From Bacillota bacterium (GTDB lineage: Bacteria; Bacillota; Bacilli; Bacillales; Bacillaceae_J): a stretch of DNA of 18,551 nt. Where the stretch lies: positions 1 through 18,551 of the forward strand of contig JAEWMK010000529.1 in NCBI GenBank assembly GCA_023457235.1, given 5' to 3'. The notes beneath the pieces were generated by a model that was not told the origin of the DNA, made no database searches, and worked only from the letters and a program-made list of their open reading frames with translations. Both the position numbers and the translations under genes were made by a program. Below, in pieces: positions 1-7,121 of the stretch; positions within the stretch are counted from its first letter, which is position 1, and each line of letters opens with the position of its first letter.

Positions 1-900
1 GTTTGTTTAGTTGAAATGTGGGCTCAGGAGGACACACCAATCCCACGGGAGCTCCTTTTAACTAAAATTCAAGATATCGATGGTTTGTTCTGTCTTTTAA
101 CTGAAACAATTGATGAAGAAGTTCTAGAAAAAGCTCAAAACCTTAAGGTCGTTAGCAATATGGCAGTGGGCTATAACAATATCGATATTGAGGCTGCGAA
201 ACAGAGAGGGATTATCGTAACGAATACACCGGGTGTTTTAACAGAGACAACGGCTGATTTAACATTTGCCCTATTAATGGCCACATCAAGAAGATTAATA
301 GAAGCATCGAATTATTTGCGGAATGGTGAATGGAAAACCTGGTCACCTATGCAGCTTACCGGTCAAGACATCTTTGGAGCTACAATCGGAATTGTAGGAA
401 TGGGAAGAATTGGGGAAGCGGTTGCTAAACGAGCGCAAGGCTTTGATATGAAGGTTTTATATCATAATCGAAATCGAAAGCCGGAAGTTGAGGATATGCT
501 TGGAGTTGAATATGTTGAACTTGACCGGCTTTTACAGCAATCAGATTTCGTTGTTATTATGACGCCATTTTCAAAAGAAACAGTGGACTTAATTTCAGAA
601 CGGGAACTATCGCTTATGAAACCAACAGCTGTATTAATTAATACGGCCAGAGGTGGTATCGTCAATGAGGATGCCCTATATAATGCTCTGAAAAATAATA
701 AAATCTGGGCAGCAGGTATAGATGTCTTTGAAACAGAGCCGGTGCAATTAGACCATCCGTTATTAACCTTACCAAATGTTGTAGCGTTGCCTCACATTGG
801 CAGTGCAAGTATAAAAACAAGACTGAGAATGGCAGAATTAGCAGCTGACAATCTTATTAAGGGTGTTACTAATCAAAGACCAGATCATGTGGTTGAGTGA
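1..900 (+). CDS. 2-hydroxyacid dehydrogenase (glyoxylate/hydroxypyruvate/2-ketogluconate reductase type), 5' end outside window
   Basis: This is an NAD(P)H-dependent D-isomer-specific 2-hydroxyacid dehydrogenase that reduces a 2-keto acid such as glyoxylate, hydroxypyruvate or 2-ketogluconate in the cytosol. The frame is open from base 1, and the family has about 25 residues before the first visible ATG at 16, so the true start lies left of the window. The dinucleotide fold has GMGRIG at about 397-414. Strand 2 ends in HNRNR rather than an acidic residue, which favours NADPH. The catalytic triad is visible: Arg in NTARGG (649-651), Glu in FETEP (736-738) and His in LPHIG (793-795). glpP begins 27 bases downstream with no terminator between, so the two genes may be cotranscribed. 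The family is sure; the exact substrate is not. Confidence 0.9.
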   Translation, partial: VCLVEMWAQEDTPIPRELLLTKIQDIDGLFCLLTETIDEEVLEKAQNLKVVSNMAVGYNNIDIEAAKQRGIIVTNTPGVLTETTADLTFALLMATSRRLIEASNYLRNGEWKTWSPMQLTGQDIFGATIGIVGMGRIGEAVAKRAQGFDMKVLYHNRNRKPEVEDMLGVEYVELDRLLQQSDFVVIMTPFSKETVDLISERELSLMKPTAVLINTARGGIVNEDALYNALKNNKIWAAGIDVFETEPVQLDHPLLTLPNVVALPHIGSASIKTRLRMAELAADNLIKGVTNQRPDHVVE

Positions 901-927
901 GCGATAATAAGAAAGGAAAACAAATAA

Positions 928-1482
928 ATGAACCAGAAAATACTACCTGCATCAACAAACATGAAGGAATTCGAGCGTTTTTTAAAAAGTCCGTATGAAA
1001 TCGGTGTGTTTCTTGATGTGCATATTAGTCAATTGAAAAATGTTTATATGCTTGCAAAAGAACATGGGAAAAAGATGATCTATCATGTTGACTTAATCCA
1101 TGGACTTAAAAATGATGATTACGGAACAGAGTATATTTGTCAGGAATATAAACCTTTTGGGTTAATTTCTACAAAATCAAGTGTGATCTTAAAAGCGAAA
1201 CAAAAGAAAGTGATAGCTGTACAAAGAATATTTCTTATTGATTCCCACGCCATTGAGAAAAGTTATCAACTGATAGAAAAAACTCAACCTGATTATATTG
1301 AGGTTCTACCGGGTGCGATGCCGCAAATGATAAAAGAAGTGAAAGAGAGGGTTAACGTTCCCATTTTTGCGGGTGGATTAATTCGCACAAACGAAGATGT
1401 TCGTAATGCACTTGAAGCGGGTGCAACGGCAATTACGACATCTAAGCGAGAACTTTGGGAAGAGTTTAGGAATAATATGTAA
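928..1482 (+). CDS. glpP: Glycerol uptake operon antiterminator regulatory protein GlpP
   Basis: GlpP is an RNA-binding antiterminator. In the presence of glycerol 3-phosphate it lets RNA polymerase pass the leader terminators of glpFK and glpD, and in B. subtilis it also stabilises glpD mRNA. The 184 residues match the family length. Family features include YHVDLIHGL near residues 52-60, the region GLISTKSSVILKAK, IEVLPGAMP in the middle, and a C-terminal AGGLIRT then GATAITTS, typical of a TIM-barrel phosphate site. The ATG follows a GAAAGGA ribosome binding site by about ten bases. The genes it should regulate lie immediately downstream, and both carry a leader terminator (see the leader entries). 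No promoter is obvious in the 27 bases before it. Confidence 0.95.
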   Translation: MNQKILPASTNMKEFERFLKSPYEIGVFLDVHISQLKNVYMLAKEHGKKMIYHVDLIHGLKNDDYGTEYICQEYKPFGLISTKSSVILKAKQKKVIAVQRIFLIDSHAIEKSYQLIEKTQPDYIEVLPGAMPQMIKEVKERVNVPIFAGGLIRTNEDVRNALEAGATAITTSKRELWEEFRNNM

Positions 1483-1502
1483 GTTAAGTATAAATTTTTT
1501 AG

Positions 1503-1531
1503 TTGACAACGTTTTCAAGAGATTTTATTAT
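1503..1531 (+). promoter_or_regulatory. Sigma-A promoter of glpFK
   Basis: A perfect -35 box TTGACA (1503-1508) is separated by 17 bases from a -10 box TATTAT (1526-1531). The predicted start is near 1538, about 130 bases before glpF and just ahead of the leader terminator. Confidence 0.85.
1504..1517 (+). promoter_or_regulatory. cre operator (CcpA site) overlapping the glpFK -35 box
   Basis: TGACAACGTTTTCA matches the Bacillus cre consensus TGWAANCGNTNWCA at every defined position but one (C instead of A at position 4). It covers most of the -35 box, so CcpA with HPr-Ser-P would block polymerase binding. CcpA repression of glpFK is known in B. subtilis; binding here is inferred. Confidence 0.75.
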
Positions 1532-1537
1532 ATAAGT

Positions 1538-1568
1538 AAGTTAATAATTTGTGACGGAGAAATGGAGA
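1538..1568 (+). promoter_or_regulatory. glpF leader element shared with glpD (candidate GlpP recognition site)
   Basis: The start of the predicted glpF transcript carries AAGTTAATAA (1538-1547), eight unconserved bases, then GGAGAAATGGAGA (1556-1568). The glpD leader has the same ten-base box at 4057-4066, again eight bases, then GGAGAATTGGAGA at 4075-4087. In both genes the first box begins 12 bases after the first base of the -10 box. The second block runs into the 5' arm of the terminator stem, where an antiterminator protein would act. Confidence 0.65.
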
Positions 1569-1622
1569 TCACACAGAAACCGGATTTAAATGGTTATCTG
1601 TTGTGGTCTCTTTTTGTTTTTT
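1565..1622 (+). terminator. Leader terminator upstream of glpF (GlpP-controlled)
   Basis: The 5' arm GAGATCACACAGA (1565-1577) pairs with TCTGTTGTGGTCTC (1597-1610), with one G-U pair and one bulged base. AACC and GGTT extend the stem inside. TTTTTGTTTTTT follows. It lies between the promoter and the glpF ribosome binding site, so it is an attenuator and not the end of glpP alone. Confidence 0.85.
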
Positions 1623-1667
1623 CGCCAACAGCCTGTTAATGTTCTTAATTAAGAAAGGGGATACACT

Positions 1668-2492
1668 ATGACACCTTTTATCGGAGAAATGATTGGAACA
1701 ATGATCTTGATTATTTTTGGAGCAGGGATTGGAGCAGGATCTTCACTGAAAAAGTCTTATGCACAAAATGCCGGGTGGATTGTAACGACTCTTGCATGGG
1801 GACTTGCTGTAACGATGGGTGTATTTGCAGTTGGTTCGATCAGTGGTGCACACTTAAATCCGGCGGTGACAATAGCGCTTGCGATTAATGGTAGTTTTCC
1901 ATGGGCGCAGGTTCCAGGATATATTATGGCACAAATGATTGGAGCGATGTTAGGTGCTGCCATTGTTTATTTGCAATATTTACCGCATTGGGCAGTTACC
2001 GAGGATCCGGGAACAAAGCTTGGAGTTTTTGCGACATCACCAGCGATACCACATACATTTTCTAATTTATTAAGTGAAATTATCGGTACATTTATCCTTG
2101 TACTTGGGTTACTATTTATAGGAGCAAATCAGTTTACAGAAGGTTTAAATCCATTAGCAGTTGGTCTATTAATCGTAGTAATTGGTATGTCTTTAGGTGG
2201 AACGACGGGCTATGCCATTAACCCTGCTCGTGACCTTGGACCACGTATTGCCCATTTCTTGTTACCGATCCCCGGTAAGGGCAGCTCGAATTGGGGTTAT
2301 TCATGGATACCGGTTGTGGGACCATTTTTAGGCGGATCTTTAGGAGCGGTATTTTATAAAGCTGCTTTTCTTGGGGAAATGACAGGAACACTATGGGGCG
2401 TCGTTATTATAAATATTGTGGCTCTAATACTTGCTTATTCTTTTAGCCCAAAAACATCTCAGACAGTGGATGGAGTCAAAAGGGTTGCTTAG
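1668..2492 (+). CDS. glpF: Glycerol uptake facilitator GlpF (aquaglyceroporin)
   Basis: This is a membrane channel of the MIP family that lets glycerol diffuse into the cell. The 274 residues and six predicted membrane helices fit the family. Two pore-lining NPA motifs are present, at residues 64-66 (SGAHLNPAVT) and 185-187. The second is followed by Arg-Asp-Leu-Gly-Pro-Arg, the signature of glycerol-conducting members rather than pure water channels. The ATG is preceded by AAAGGGG (1654-1660). glpK starts 27 bases after the stop codon with no terminator between, so the two form one operon. Expression should need GlpP antitermination and be repressed by CcpA through the cre site. Confidence 0.95.
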   Translation: MTPFIGEMIGTMILIIFGAGIGAGSSLKKSYAQNAGWIVTTLAWGLAVTMGVFAVGSISGAHLNPAVTIALAINGSFPWAQVPGYIMAQMIGAMLGAAIVYLQYLPHWAVTEDPGTKLGVFATSPAIPHTFSNLLSEIIGTFILVLGLLFIGANQFTEGLNPLAVGLLIVVIGMSLGGTTGYAINPARDLGPRIAHFLLPIPGKGSSNWGYSWIPVVGPFLGGSLGAVFYKAAFLGEMTGTLWGVVIINIVALILAYSFSPKTSQTVDGVKRVA

Positions 2493-2519
2493 ATAAAATC
2501 TTCATGGGGAGAGATCAGA

Positions 2520-4010
2520 ATGGAAAAATATATTTTATCTTTAGATCAGGGTACTACAAGTTCACGCGCCATTCTTTTTAATAAAAAAGGTGAAATCGTT
2601 CATGTTGCCCAAAAAGAATTTACACAATATTTTCCGAAGGCAGGTTGGGTCGAACATAATGCCAATGAAATATGGGGTTCTGTTTTATCAGTAATTGCTG
2701 AGGTGTTGTCTGATTCTGGTATAAAGGCCGAGCAAATTGCTGGGATTGGTATCACAAACCAACGGGAGACAACGGTTGTTTGGGATAAGGAAACAGGAGT
2801 GCCTGTATACAATGCAATCGTATGGCAATCTCGTCAAACTAGTGAAATTTGTGATGAGCTTAAAGAAAAAGGATATAATGAACTATTTCGCGAAAAGACA
2901 GGATTGCTTCTTGATCCTTATTTTTCAGGGACCAAAGTAAAATGGATCCTAGAAAATGTCGAAGGTGCCCGCGAGAAGGCTGAACAAGGGAAATTGTTAT
3001 TCGGCACAGTGGATACATGGTTAATTTGGAGGCTTTCTGGTGGAAGAGCCCATGTCACAGATTATTCCAACGCATCAAGGACGTTAATGTATAATATTCA
3101 TGAACTAAAATGGGATGACGAGCTTTTAGAAATTTTAGGCGTACCAAAATCAATGTTGCCGGAAGTTCGTCCTTCCTCTGAAATTTATGCTAACACGATT
3201 GATTATCACTTCTTTGGTAAACAAGTACCAATTGCAGGAGTAGCTGGAGACCAACAGGCAGCGTTGTTTGGCCAGGCTTGTTTTGGTGAAGGGATGGCTA
3301 AAAACACATATGGCACAGGCTGCTTTATGCTGATGAATACTGGGGAAAAGGCCGTGCGTTCCGAAAATGGTTTACTAACAACGATTGCTTGGGGAATCGA
3401 TGGCAAGGTTAACTATGCGCTAGAAGGCAGCATCTTTGTTGCTGGGTCGGCGATTCAATGGCTTAGAGATGGCCTGCGAATGTTAAAAGATGCAAAAGAT
3501 AGCGAAGAATACGCAGCGAGAGTCCCTTCTACAGATGGTGTCTATGTTGTACCAGCCTTTGTAGGACTTGGCACTCCATATTGGGATAGTGATGTCCGTG
3601 GTGCCGTTTTTGGTCTAACACGTGGTACTTCAAAAGAACATTTTATTCGCGCTACACTTGAGTCTCTAGCATATCAAACCAAGGATGTGTTATCGGCAAT
3701 GGAGGCCGATTCTGGTATAGAACTGAAAACATTACGGGTTGACGGTGGGGCTGTTAAGAATAATTTCTTGATGGAATTCCAAAGTGATATTCTGAATGTT
3801 CCGGTAGAGAGACCAACGATAAATGAAACAACGGCACTTGGGGCTGCGTATTTAGCAGGTCTTGCAGTTGGATTTTGGGAAAGCTCGGATGAGATTTCAA
3901 CACAATGGGCGATAGATAAAAAGTTTGTTCCAAAAATGGATGAAGATCGTCGTACAGGGTTATACAATGGCTGGAAAAAGGCGATCCAAGCTACAATGGC
4001 ATTTAAGTAA
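2520..4010 (+). CDS. glpK: Glycerol kinase
   Basis: GlpK phosphorylates glycerol to sn-glycerol 3-phosphate with ATP, trapping it in the cytosol and producing the GlpP inducer. The 496-residue length is standard for the FGGY family. The N-terminal phosphate loop LDQGTTSSRAI is at residues 8-18, and AGDQQAALFG at 242-251 holds the catalytic Asp244. The C-terminal domain has LRVDGGAVKNNFLM and the ETTALGAAYLAG signature. His230 in DYHFFG is the residue that PEP-dependent HPr phosphorylates in Gram-positive GlpK, so the enzyme should be activated when no PTS sugar is used. The ribosome binding site is GGGGAGA (2506-2512). glpD follows from its own promoter. Confidence 0.97.
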   Translation: MEKYILSLDQGTTSSRAILFNKKGEIVHVAQKEFTQYFPKAGWVEHNANEIWGSVLSVIAEVLSDSGIKAEQIAGIGITNQRETTVVWDKETGVPVYNAIVWQSRQTSEICDELKEKGYNELFREKTGLLLDPYFSGTKVKWILENVEGAREKAEQGKLLFGTVDTWLIWRLSGGRAHVTDYSNASRTLMYNIHELKWDDELLEILGVPKSMLPEVRPSSEIYANTIDYHFFGKQVPIAGVAGDQQAALFGQACFGEGMAKNTYGTGCFMLMNTGEKAVRSENGLLTTIAWGIDGKVNYALEGSIFVAGSAIQWLRDGLRMLKDAKDSEEYAARVPSTDGVYVVPAFVGLGTPYWDSDVRGAVFGLTRGTSKEHFIRATLESLAYQTKDVLSAMEADSGIELKTLRVDGGAVKNNFLMEFQSDILNVPVERPTINETTALGAAYLAGLAVGFWESSDEISTQWAIDKKFVPKMDEDRRTGLYNGWKKAIQATMAFK

Positions 4011-4041
4011 ATTTTTTCTATAGCATAAGTCAAGCGTGTTA

Positions 4042-4050
4042 TGGTAAAAT
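4042..4050 (+). promoter_or_regulatory. Extended -10 promoter of glpD
   Basis: TGG then TAAAAT (-10 at 4045-4050) forms an extended -10 element; no good -35 is seen 17 bases upstream (AGCATA). Support comes from the glpF leader: measured from this -10, the shared AAGTTAATAA box lies at the same 12-base distance as in glpF. The predicted start is near 4057. Confidence 0.6.
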
Positions 4051-4056
4051 AATATC

Positions 4057-4087
4057 AAGTTAATAAAACTGGTTGGAGAATTGGAGA
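4057..4087 (+). promoter_or_regulatory. glpD leader element shared with glpF (candidate GlpP recognition site)
   Basis: AAGTTAATAA (4057-4066), eight bases, then GGAGAATTGGAGA (4075-4087). The first box is identical to the glpF leader and the second matches at 12 of 13 bases, with the same internal spacing. Little else between the leaders is alike apart from the terminator stems, so selection on this block as RNA is likely. Confidence 0.65.
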
Positions 4088-4140
4088 GACCACAAAGCAT
4101 TATCTTTTGGGGATAGTGTCTTTGTGGTCTCTCTTTTTAT
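4084..4140 (+). terminator. Leader terminator upstream of glpD (GlpP-controlled)
   Basis: A perfect 14-base stem is formed by GAGAGACCACAAAG (4084-4097) and CTTTGTGGTCTCTC (4120-4133). A further seven pairs inside include one G-U (CATTATC with GATAGTG), and TTTTTAT follows. The core ACCACA/TGTGGT matches the glpF terminator. It sits between the promoter and the glpD start, as in B. subtilis, where GlpP prevents termination here. Confidence 0.9.
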
Positions 4141-4168
4141 ATACAAAATGCAAAGGGAGGACTTTGTT

Positions 4169-5860
4169 ATGAAATTTTCAGCTTTAAACAGAAAAGAAAT
4201 GATCGGTCAATTAAAAAGTGAAACATATGATATTTTAGTTATTGGCGGTGGGATTACTGGTGCGGGAATCGCCTTAGATGCCCAAACTCGTGGAATGAAA
4301 ACATCACTTGTTGAAATGCAGGATTTTGCAGCAGGTACATCAAGCCGTTCAACAAAATTAGTTCATGGCGGACTTCGTTATTTAAAACAATTCGAAGTAA
4401 AAATGGTAGCTGAAGTTGGGAAGGAAAGAGCCATTGTTTACGAAAACGGACCACATGTAACAACACCTGAGTGGATGTTGCTTCCGATTCATAAAGGAGG
4501 TACGTTTGGAAAATTCAGTACATCAATTGGATTACAAGTGTATGATTATTTAGCTGGTGTAAAGAAAAGTGAACGACGCTCTATGTTATCCGCTGAAAAT
4601 ACGCTAACTAAAGAGCCGCTTGTGAAGAAAACTGGCCTTAAAGGCGGCGGTTACTATGTGGAATACCGTACCGATGATGCAAGGCTTACGATTGAAGTCA
4701 TGAAGGCAGCTCATGAAAAAGGAGCCGTTGCTTGTAACTATACCAAAGTAATCAAGCTAAGTTATGAAAACGGGAAAGTTGTCGGTGCTTTAGTCGAAGA
4801 CCAGTTAACAGGTGAACAATATGAAATTCGTGCAAAATTGGTTGTTAATGCATCAGGGCCTTGGGTTGATGAAATTCGTGATCTTGACAAATCTAAAAAT
4901 GGAAAAGTGCTTCAATTAACAAAGGGTGTACATCTTGTTATCGACCAATCCAAGTTCCCGTTAAAGCAAGCTGTCTATTTTGACACACCAGATGGACGAA
5001 TGGTATTTGCGATTCCACGTGAGGGCAAAGCCTATGTTGGAACAACGGATACATTTTATGATCAGGATAAAGCTAATCCAAATGTGACTGTAAGTGATCG
5101 CCGCTATATTATCAATGCGATTCACTACATGTTCCCGGATGTAAAGATTACTGAAAAAGATATTGAATCAAGCTGGGCTGGTGTTCGTCCACTAATTTAT
5201 GAGGAAGGGAAAAATGCTTCCGAAATTTCTCGTAAGGATGAGATATGGGAATCTCAATCAGGACTAATAACAATTGCCGGAGGAAAATTAACAGGCTACC
5301 GGAAAATGGCGGAAACCATTGTTGACCTATTAGCTAAAAAGTTCCAAGCAAGTGAAGGTCGTAATTTCAAAGCATGTAACACAAAACATATGCCAATCTC
5401 TGGCGGCGACTTAGGCGGATCAAGTAAATTTGAAGCTTTTGTTAATTCACAAGTAGAAGCTGGTGTAGCAATTGGCTTAACAAAAGAAGAAGCCCATGAC
5501 CTTGCAAGACGATATGGTTCTAACGTTTCAGCCGTATTTGAACTACTGAAAAGTAAGAAGATGGATGCGTTAAAATATGGTTTACCGCTTCCTCTATTCG
5601 CTAAACTTGTCTATGCCATCGAAAACGAAATGATTGTCACACCAATTGACTTTTTCAACCGCCGCACTGGCGCCATTCTTTTTGATATCAAGATGGTAAA
5701 ACAATGGAGCCACAAGGTCATTCAATATATGAAAGACGAATTTGGCTGGAGTGAAAAGGAATTACAAAAGTACACCTTAGCTTTAGAAAATGCAATGATA
5801 GAGGCAACTGTTCCAGTTGAAGAAAGAAAAGAACTACCAACAGCCTCAAATGGAAATTAA
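4169..5860 (+). CDS. glpD: Aerobic glycerol-3-phosphate dehydrogenase
   Basis: GlpD oxidises sn-glycerol 3-phosphate to dihydroxyacetone phosphate and passes electrons through FAD to the quinone pool; it is a peripheral membrane flavoprotein. The FAD-binding motif GGGITGAG is at residues 26-33, followed by the family motif STKLVHGGLRYL (61-72) and a C-terminal domain typical of this DAO subgroup. I place the start at the ATG at 4169, giving 563 residues, because AGGGAGG lies at 4154-4160. The frame is open further upstream from a TTG at 4073, but that extension would translate the leader terminator and is not credible. A strong terminator follows the stop codon, so glpD is probably monocistronic. 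Confidence 0.96.
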   Translation: MKFSALNRKEMIGQLKSETYDILVIGGGITGAGIALDAQTRGMKTSLVEMQDFAAGTSSRSTKLVHGGLRYLKQFEVKMVAEVGKERAIVYENGPHVTTPEWMLLPIHKGGTFGKFSTSIGLQVYDYLAGVKKSERRSMLSAENTLTKEPLVKKTGLKGGGYYVEYRTDDARLTIEVMKAAHEKGAVACNYTKVIKLSYENGKVVGALVEDQLTGEQYEIRAKLVVNASGPWVDEIRDLDKSKNGKVLQLTKGVHLVIDQSKFPLKQAVYFDTPDGRMVFAIPREGKAYVGTTDTFYDQDKANPNVTVSDRRYIINAIHYMFPDVKITEKDIESSWAGVRPLIYEEGKNASEISRKDEIWESQSGLITIAGGKLTGYRKMAETIVDLLAKKFQASEGRNFKACNTKHMPISGGDLGGSSKFEAFVNSQVEAGVAIGLTKEEAHDLARRYGSNVSAVFELLKSKKMDALKYGLPLPLFAKLVYAIENEMIVTPIDFFNRRTGAILFDIKMVKQWSHKVIQYMKDEFGWSEKELQKYTLALENAMIEATVPVEERKELPTASNGN

Positions 5861-5876
5861 TATTGAAATAAAAAGT

Positions 5877-5904
5877 ACGGGCACGATTAACTTCGTGCCC
5901 GTTT
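5877..5904 (+). terminator. Terminator after glpD
   Basis: A ten-base perfect stem, ACGGGCACGA (5877-5886) with TCGTGCCCGT (5893-5902), has a six-base loop and is followed by TTTTCATGTTTT. It closes the glycerol gene region. Confidence 0.9.
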
Positions 5905-5981
5905 TCATGTTTTAAAATAATAACTTATGTCAACCATATTAATACCAAAGCTGTATTGTTTACTTAGGAAGGTAGATTTGT

Positions 5982-6899
5982 ATGGACGGTTTTTTGAAAA
6001 TTATAGGACAAGATGCTAAATCCTTTGCAAGAATCTTCGATTTGATCAAAGATTTAGTATTCATTATGGAAGTTAGAGATCAATCTTTTCGCTATTTGTT
6101 TTTGAATAAATCGGCATACGAAGTTATGGATATAAAACAAGATATTATTGGTAAAGAAATGGAATGTGTTTTACCGAAAGAAATGTCTACAGTTTTAATT
6201 AGTAAGTACAACGAGGTTGCAACAACTGGAATGCCTTTGGAATTTGAATCAAACCTATTTCCCTCAAATCGTGAATTTATTGGCGAGACTTCATTAAATC
6301 CTATTTTTAATAAAGAAGGAAACTGCCAATACATCTTAGCTATTGTAAGAGATGTAACGGAGCGGGAAAGACATCGTATTGAGTTGGCCAACATGGCTTT
6401 TTATGATTATTTAACAGGGTTGCCGAATCGACGTACATTTGAGAATAGATTAAGTGAAGCTATCAAACAGGCGGCTCGAACAGACAAGAAGATTGCAGTC
6501 ATGATGCTGGATGGGTATAACATAAAGAAAATAAATGATAATTTCGGACATGATGCGGGAGATATGGCTATTAAAGAAATGGCTTTTCGGATAAAAGGTA
6601 GCGTTAGACAAGGTGATACGGTGGCAAGGTTCGGCGGCGATGAAATTGGAATTATTATAGCAAATATAGACTCCAATGAGATGGCAGAGGATATTGCAAA
6701 TCGTGTATTGGAATCTTTTGAAGCACCATTTTATATTAATGAGCATGAATTGAAACTTGGAGTAGGGATAGGAGTTTCCTTTTATCCGGATCATGCAATC
6801 GATAAAAGCCTTTTAGTTAAATATGCGGATACGGCATTGTACGAGGCAAAAGAAGAAGGAAAATTGGAGTATAGAATTTATAATAAGACCGGGAAATAG
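5982..6899 (+). CDS. PAS-GGDEF protein, diguanylate cyclase-like with altered active-site motifs
   Basis: The 305-residue protein has an N-terminal PAS/PAC sensor domain (about 17-130, ending in AIVRDVTERE) joined by a short helix to a GGDEF domain (about 135-303, starting at DYLTGLPNR). It has no membrane segment. Such proteins make cyclic di-GMP from two GTP. Here the signature is GGDEI (218-222), and the metal-site motif usually read as D-x-D is D177-G-Y179, so the second Asp is Tyr. Ile-Asn-Asp (184-186), the GH-AGD motif and an RxxD inhibitory site (R209-Q-G-D212), placed five residues before GGDEI, are kept. Product inhibition is therefore possible if it is active; it may also be a weak enzyme or a c-di-GMP/GTP-binding effector. 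The ribosome binding site is AGGAAGG (5966-5972). It stands alone between glpD and queG. Confidence 0.88.
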   Translation: MDGFLKIIGQDAKSFARIFDLIKDLVFIMEVRDQSFRYLFLNKSAYEVMDIKQDIIGKEMECVLPKEMSTVLISKYNEVATTGMPLEFESNLFPSNREFIGETSLNPIFNKEGNCQYILAIVRDVTERERHRIELANMAFYDYLTGLPNRRTFENRLSEAIKQAARTDKKIAVMMLDGYNIKKINDNFGHDAGDMAIKEMAFRIKGSVRQGDTVARFGGDEIGIIIANIDSNEMAEDIANRVLESFEAPFYINEHELKLGVGIGVSFYPDHAIDKSLLVKYADTALYEAKEEGKLEYRIYNKTGK

Positions 6900-6976
6900 A
6901 TTTATGCATAATATAATTTTAACTTTGTCAATATAATTAACCGAAAAAATTCGACATTTTTTTTACAATAAAACTA

Positions 6977-7005
6977 TTGATTGAACGATAACTCGATGAT
7001 ATAAT
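6977..7005 (+). promoter_or_regulatory. Promoter upstream of queG, with inverted repeat across the -10 and start
   Basis: TTGATT (6977-6982), a 17-base spacer, and TATAAT (7000-7005) preceded by TGA form an extended -10 promoter. A seven-base inverted repeat, CTCGATG (6992-6998) and CATCGAG (7012-7018), flanks the -10 box and the predicted start near 7011. It could be an operator for a dimeric regulator. Confidence 0.7.
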
Positions 7006-7043
7006 GTGAAACATCGAGCAATAAATTCTTGAAAATTGTTATC

Positions 7044-7088
7044 AACGCAGTGTTTCGTTTCATAGATAAACGAGGCATTGCGTTTTTT
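7044..7088 (+). terminator. Intrinsic terminator between the queG promoter and queG
   Basis: A 17-pair stem, AACGCAGTGTTTCGTTT (7044-7060) with AAACGAGGCATTGCGTT (7068-7084), includes three G-U pairs, has a seven-base loop, and ends in TTTTTT (7083-7088). Because it lies downstream of a good promoter and 33 bases before the queG ATG, it may attenuate queG. It could also be the late terminator of the GGDEF gene. Confidence 0.8.
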
Positions 7089-7121
7089 AATACTTCCATT
7101 TGGAAGAGGTGAAATGAAAAA

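Noticed and set aside
1397..1639. 80-residue + frame overlapping the glpP end and glpF leader
   Set aside because: It lies in another frame over glpP, the promoter and the terminator; no supporting signal.
4073..4168. N-terminal extension of GlpD from a TTG codon
   Set aside because: It would translate the leader terminator, has no family similarity, and the ATG at 4169 has a strong ribosome binding site.
6900..6964. Terminator directly after the GGDEF gene
   Set aside because: A run of eight Ts is present (6957-6964), but only a weak four-pair stem (TGTC/GACA) with a long loop can be drawn.
7011..7043. preQ1 riboswitch in front of queG
   Set aside because: The leader is short and lacks the C-rich and A-rich tail elements of the preQ1 aptamer; only the terminator is supported.
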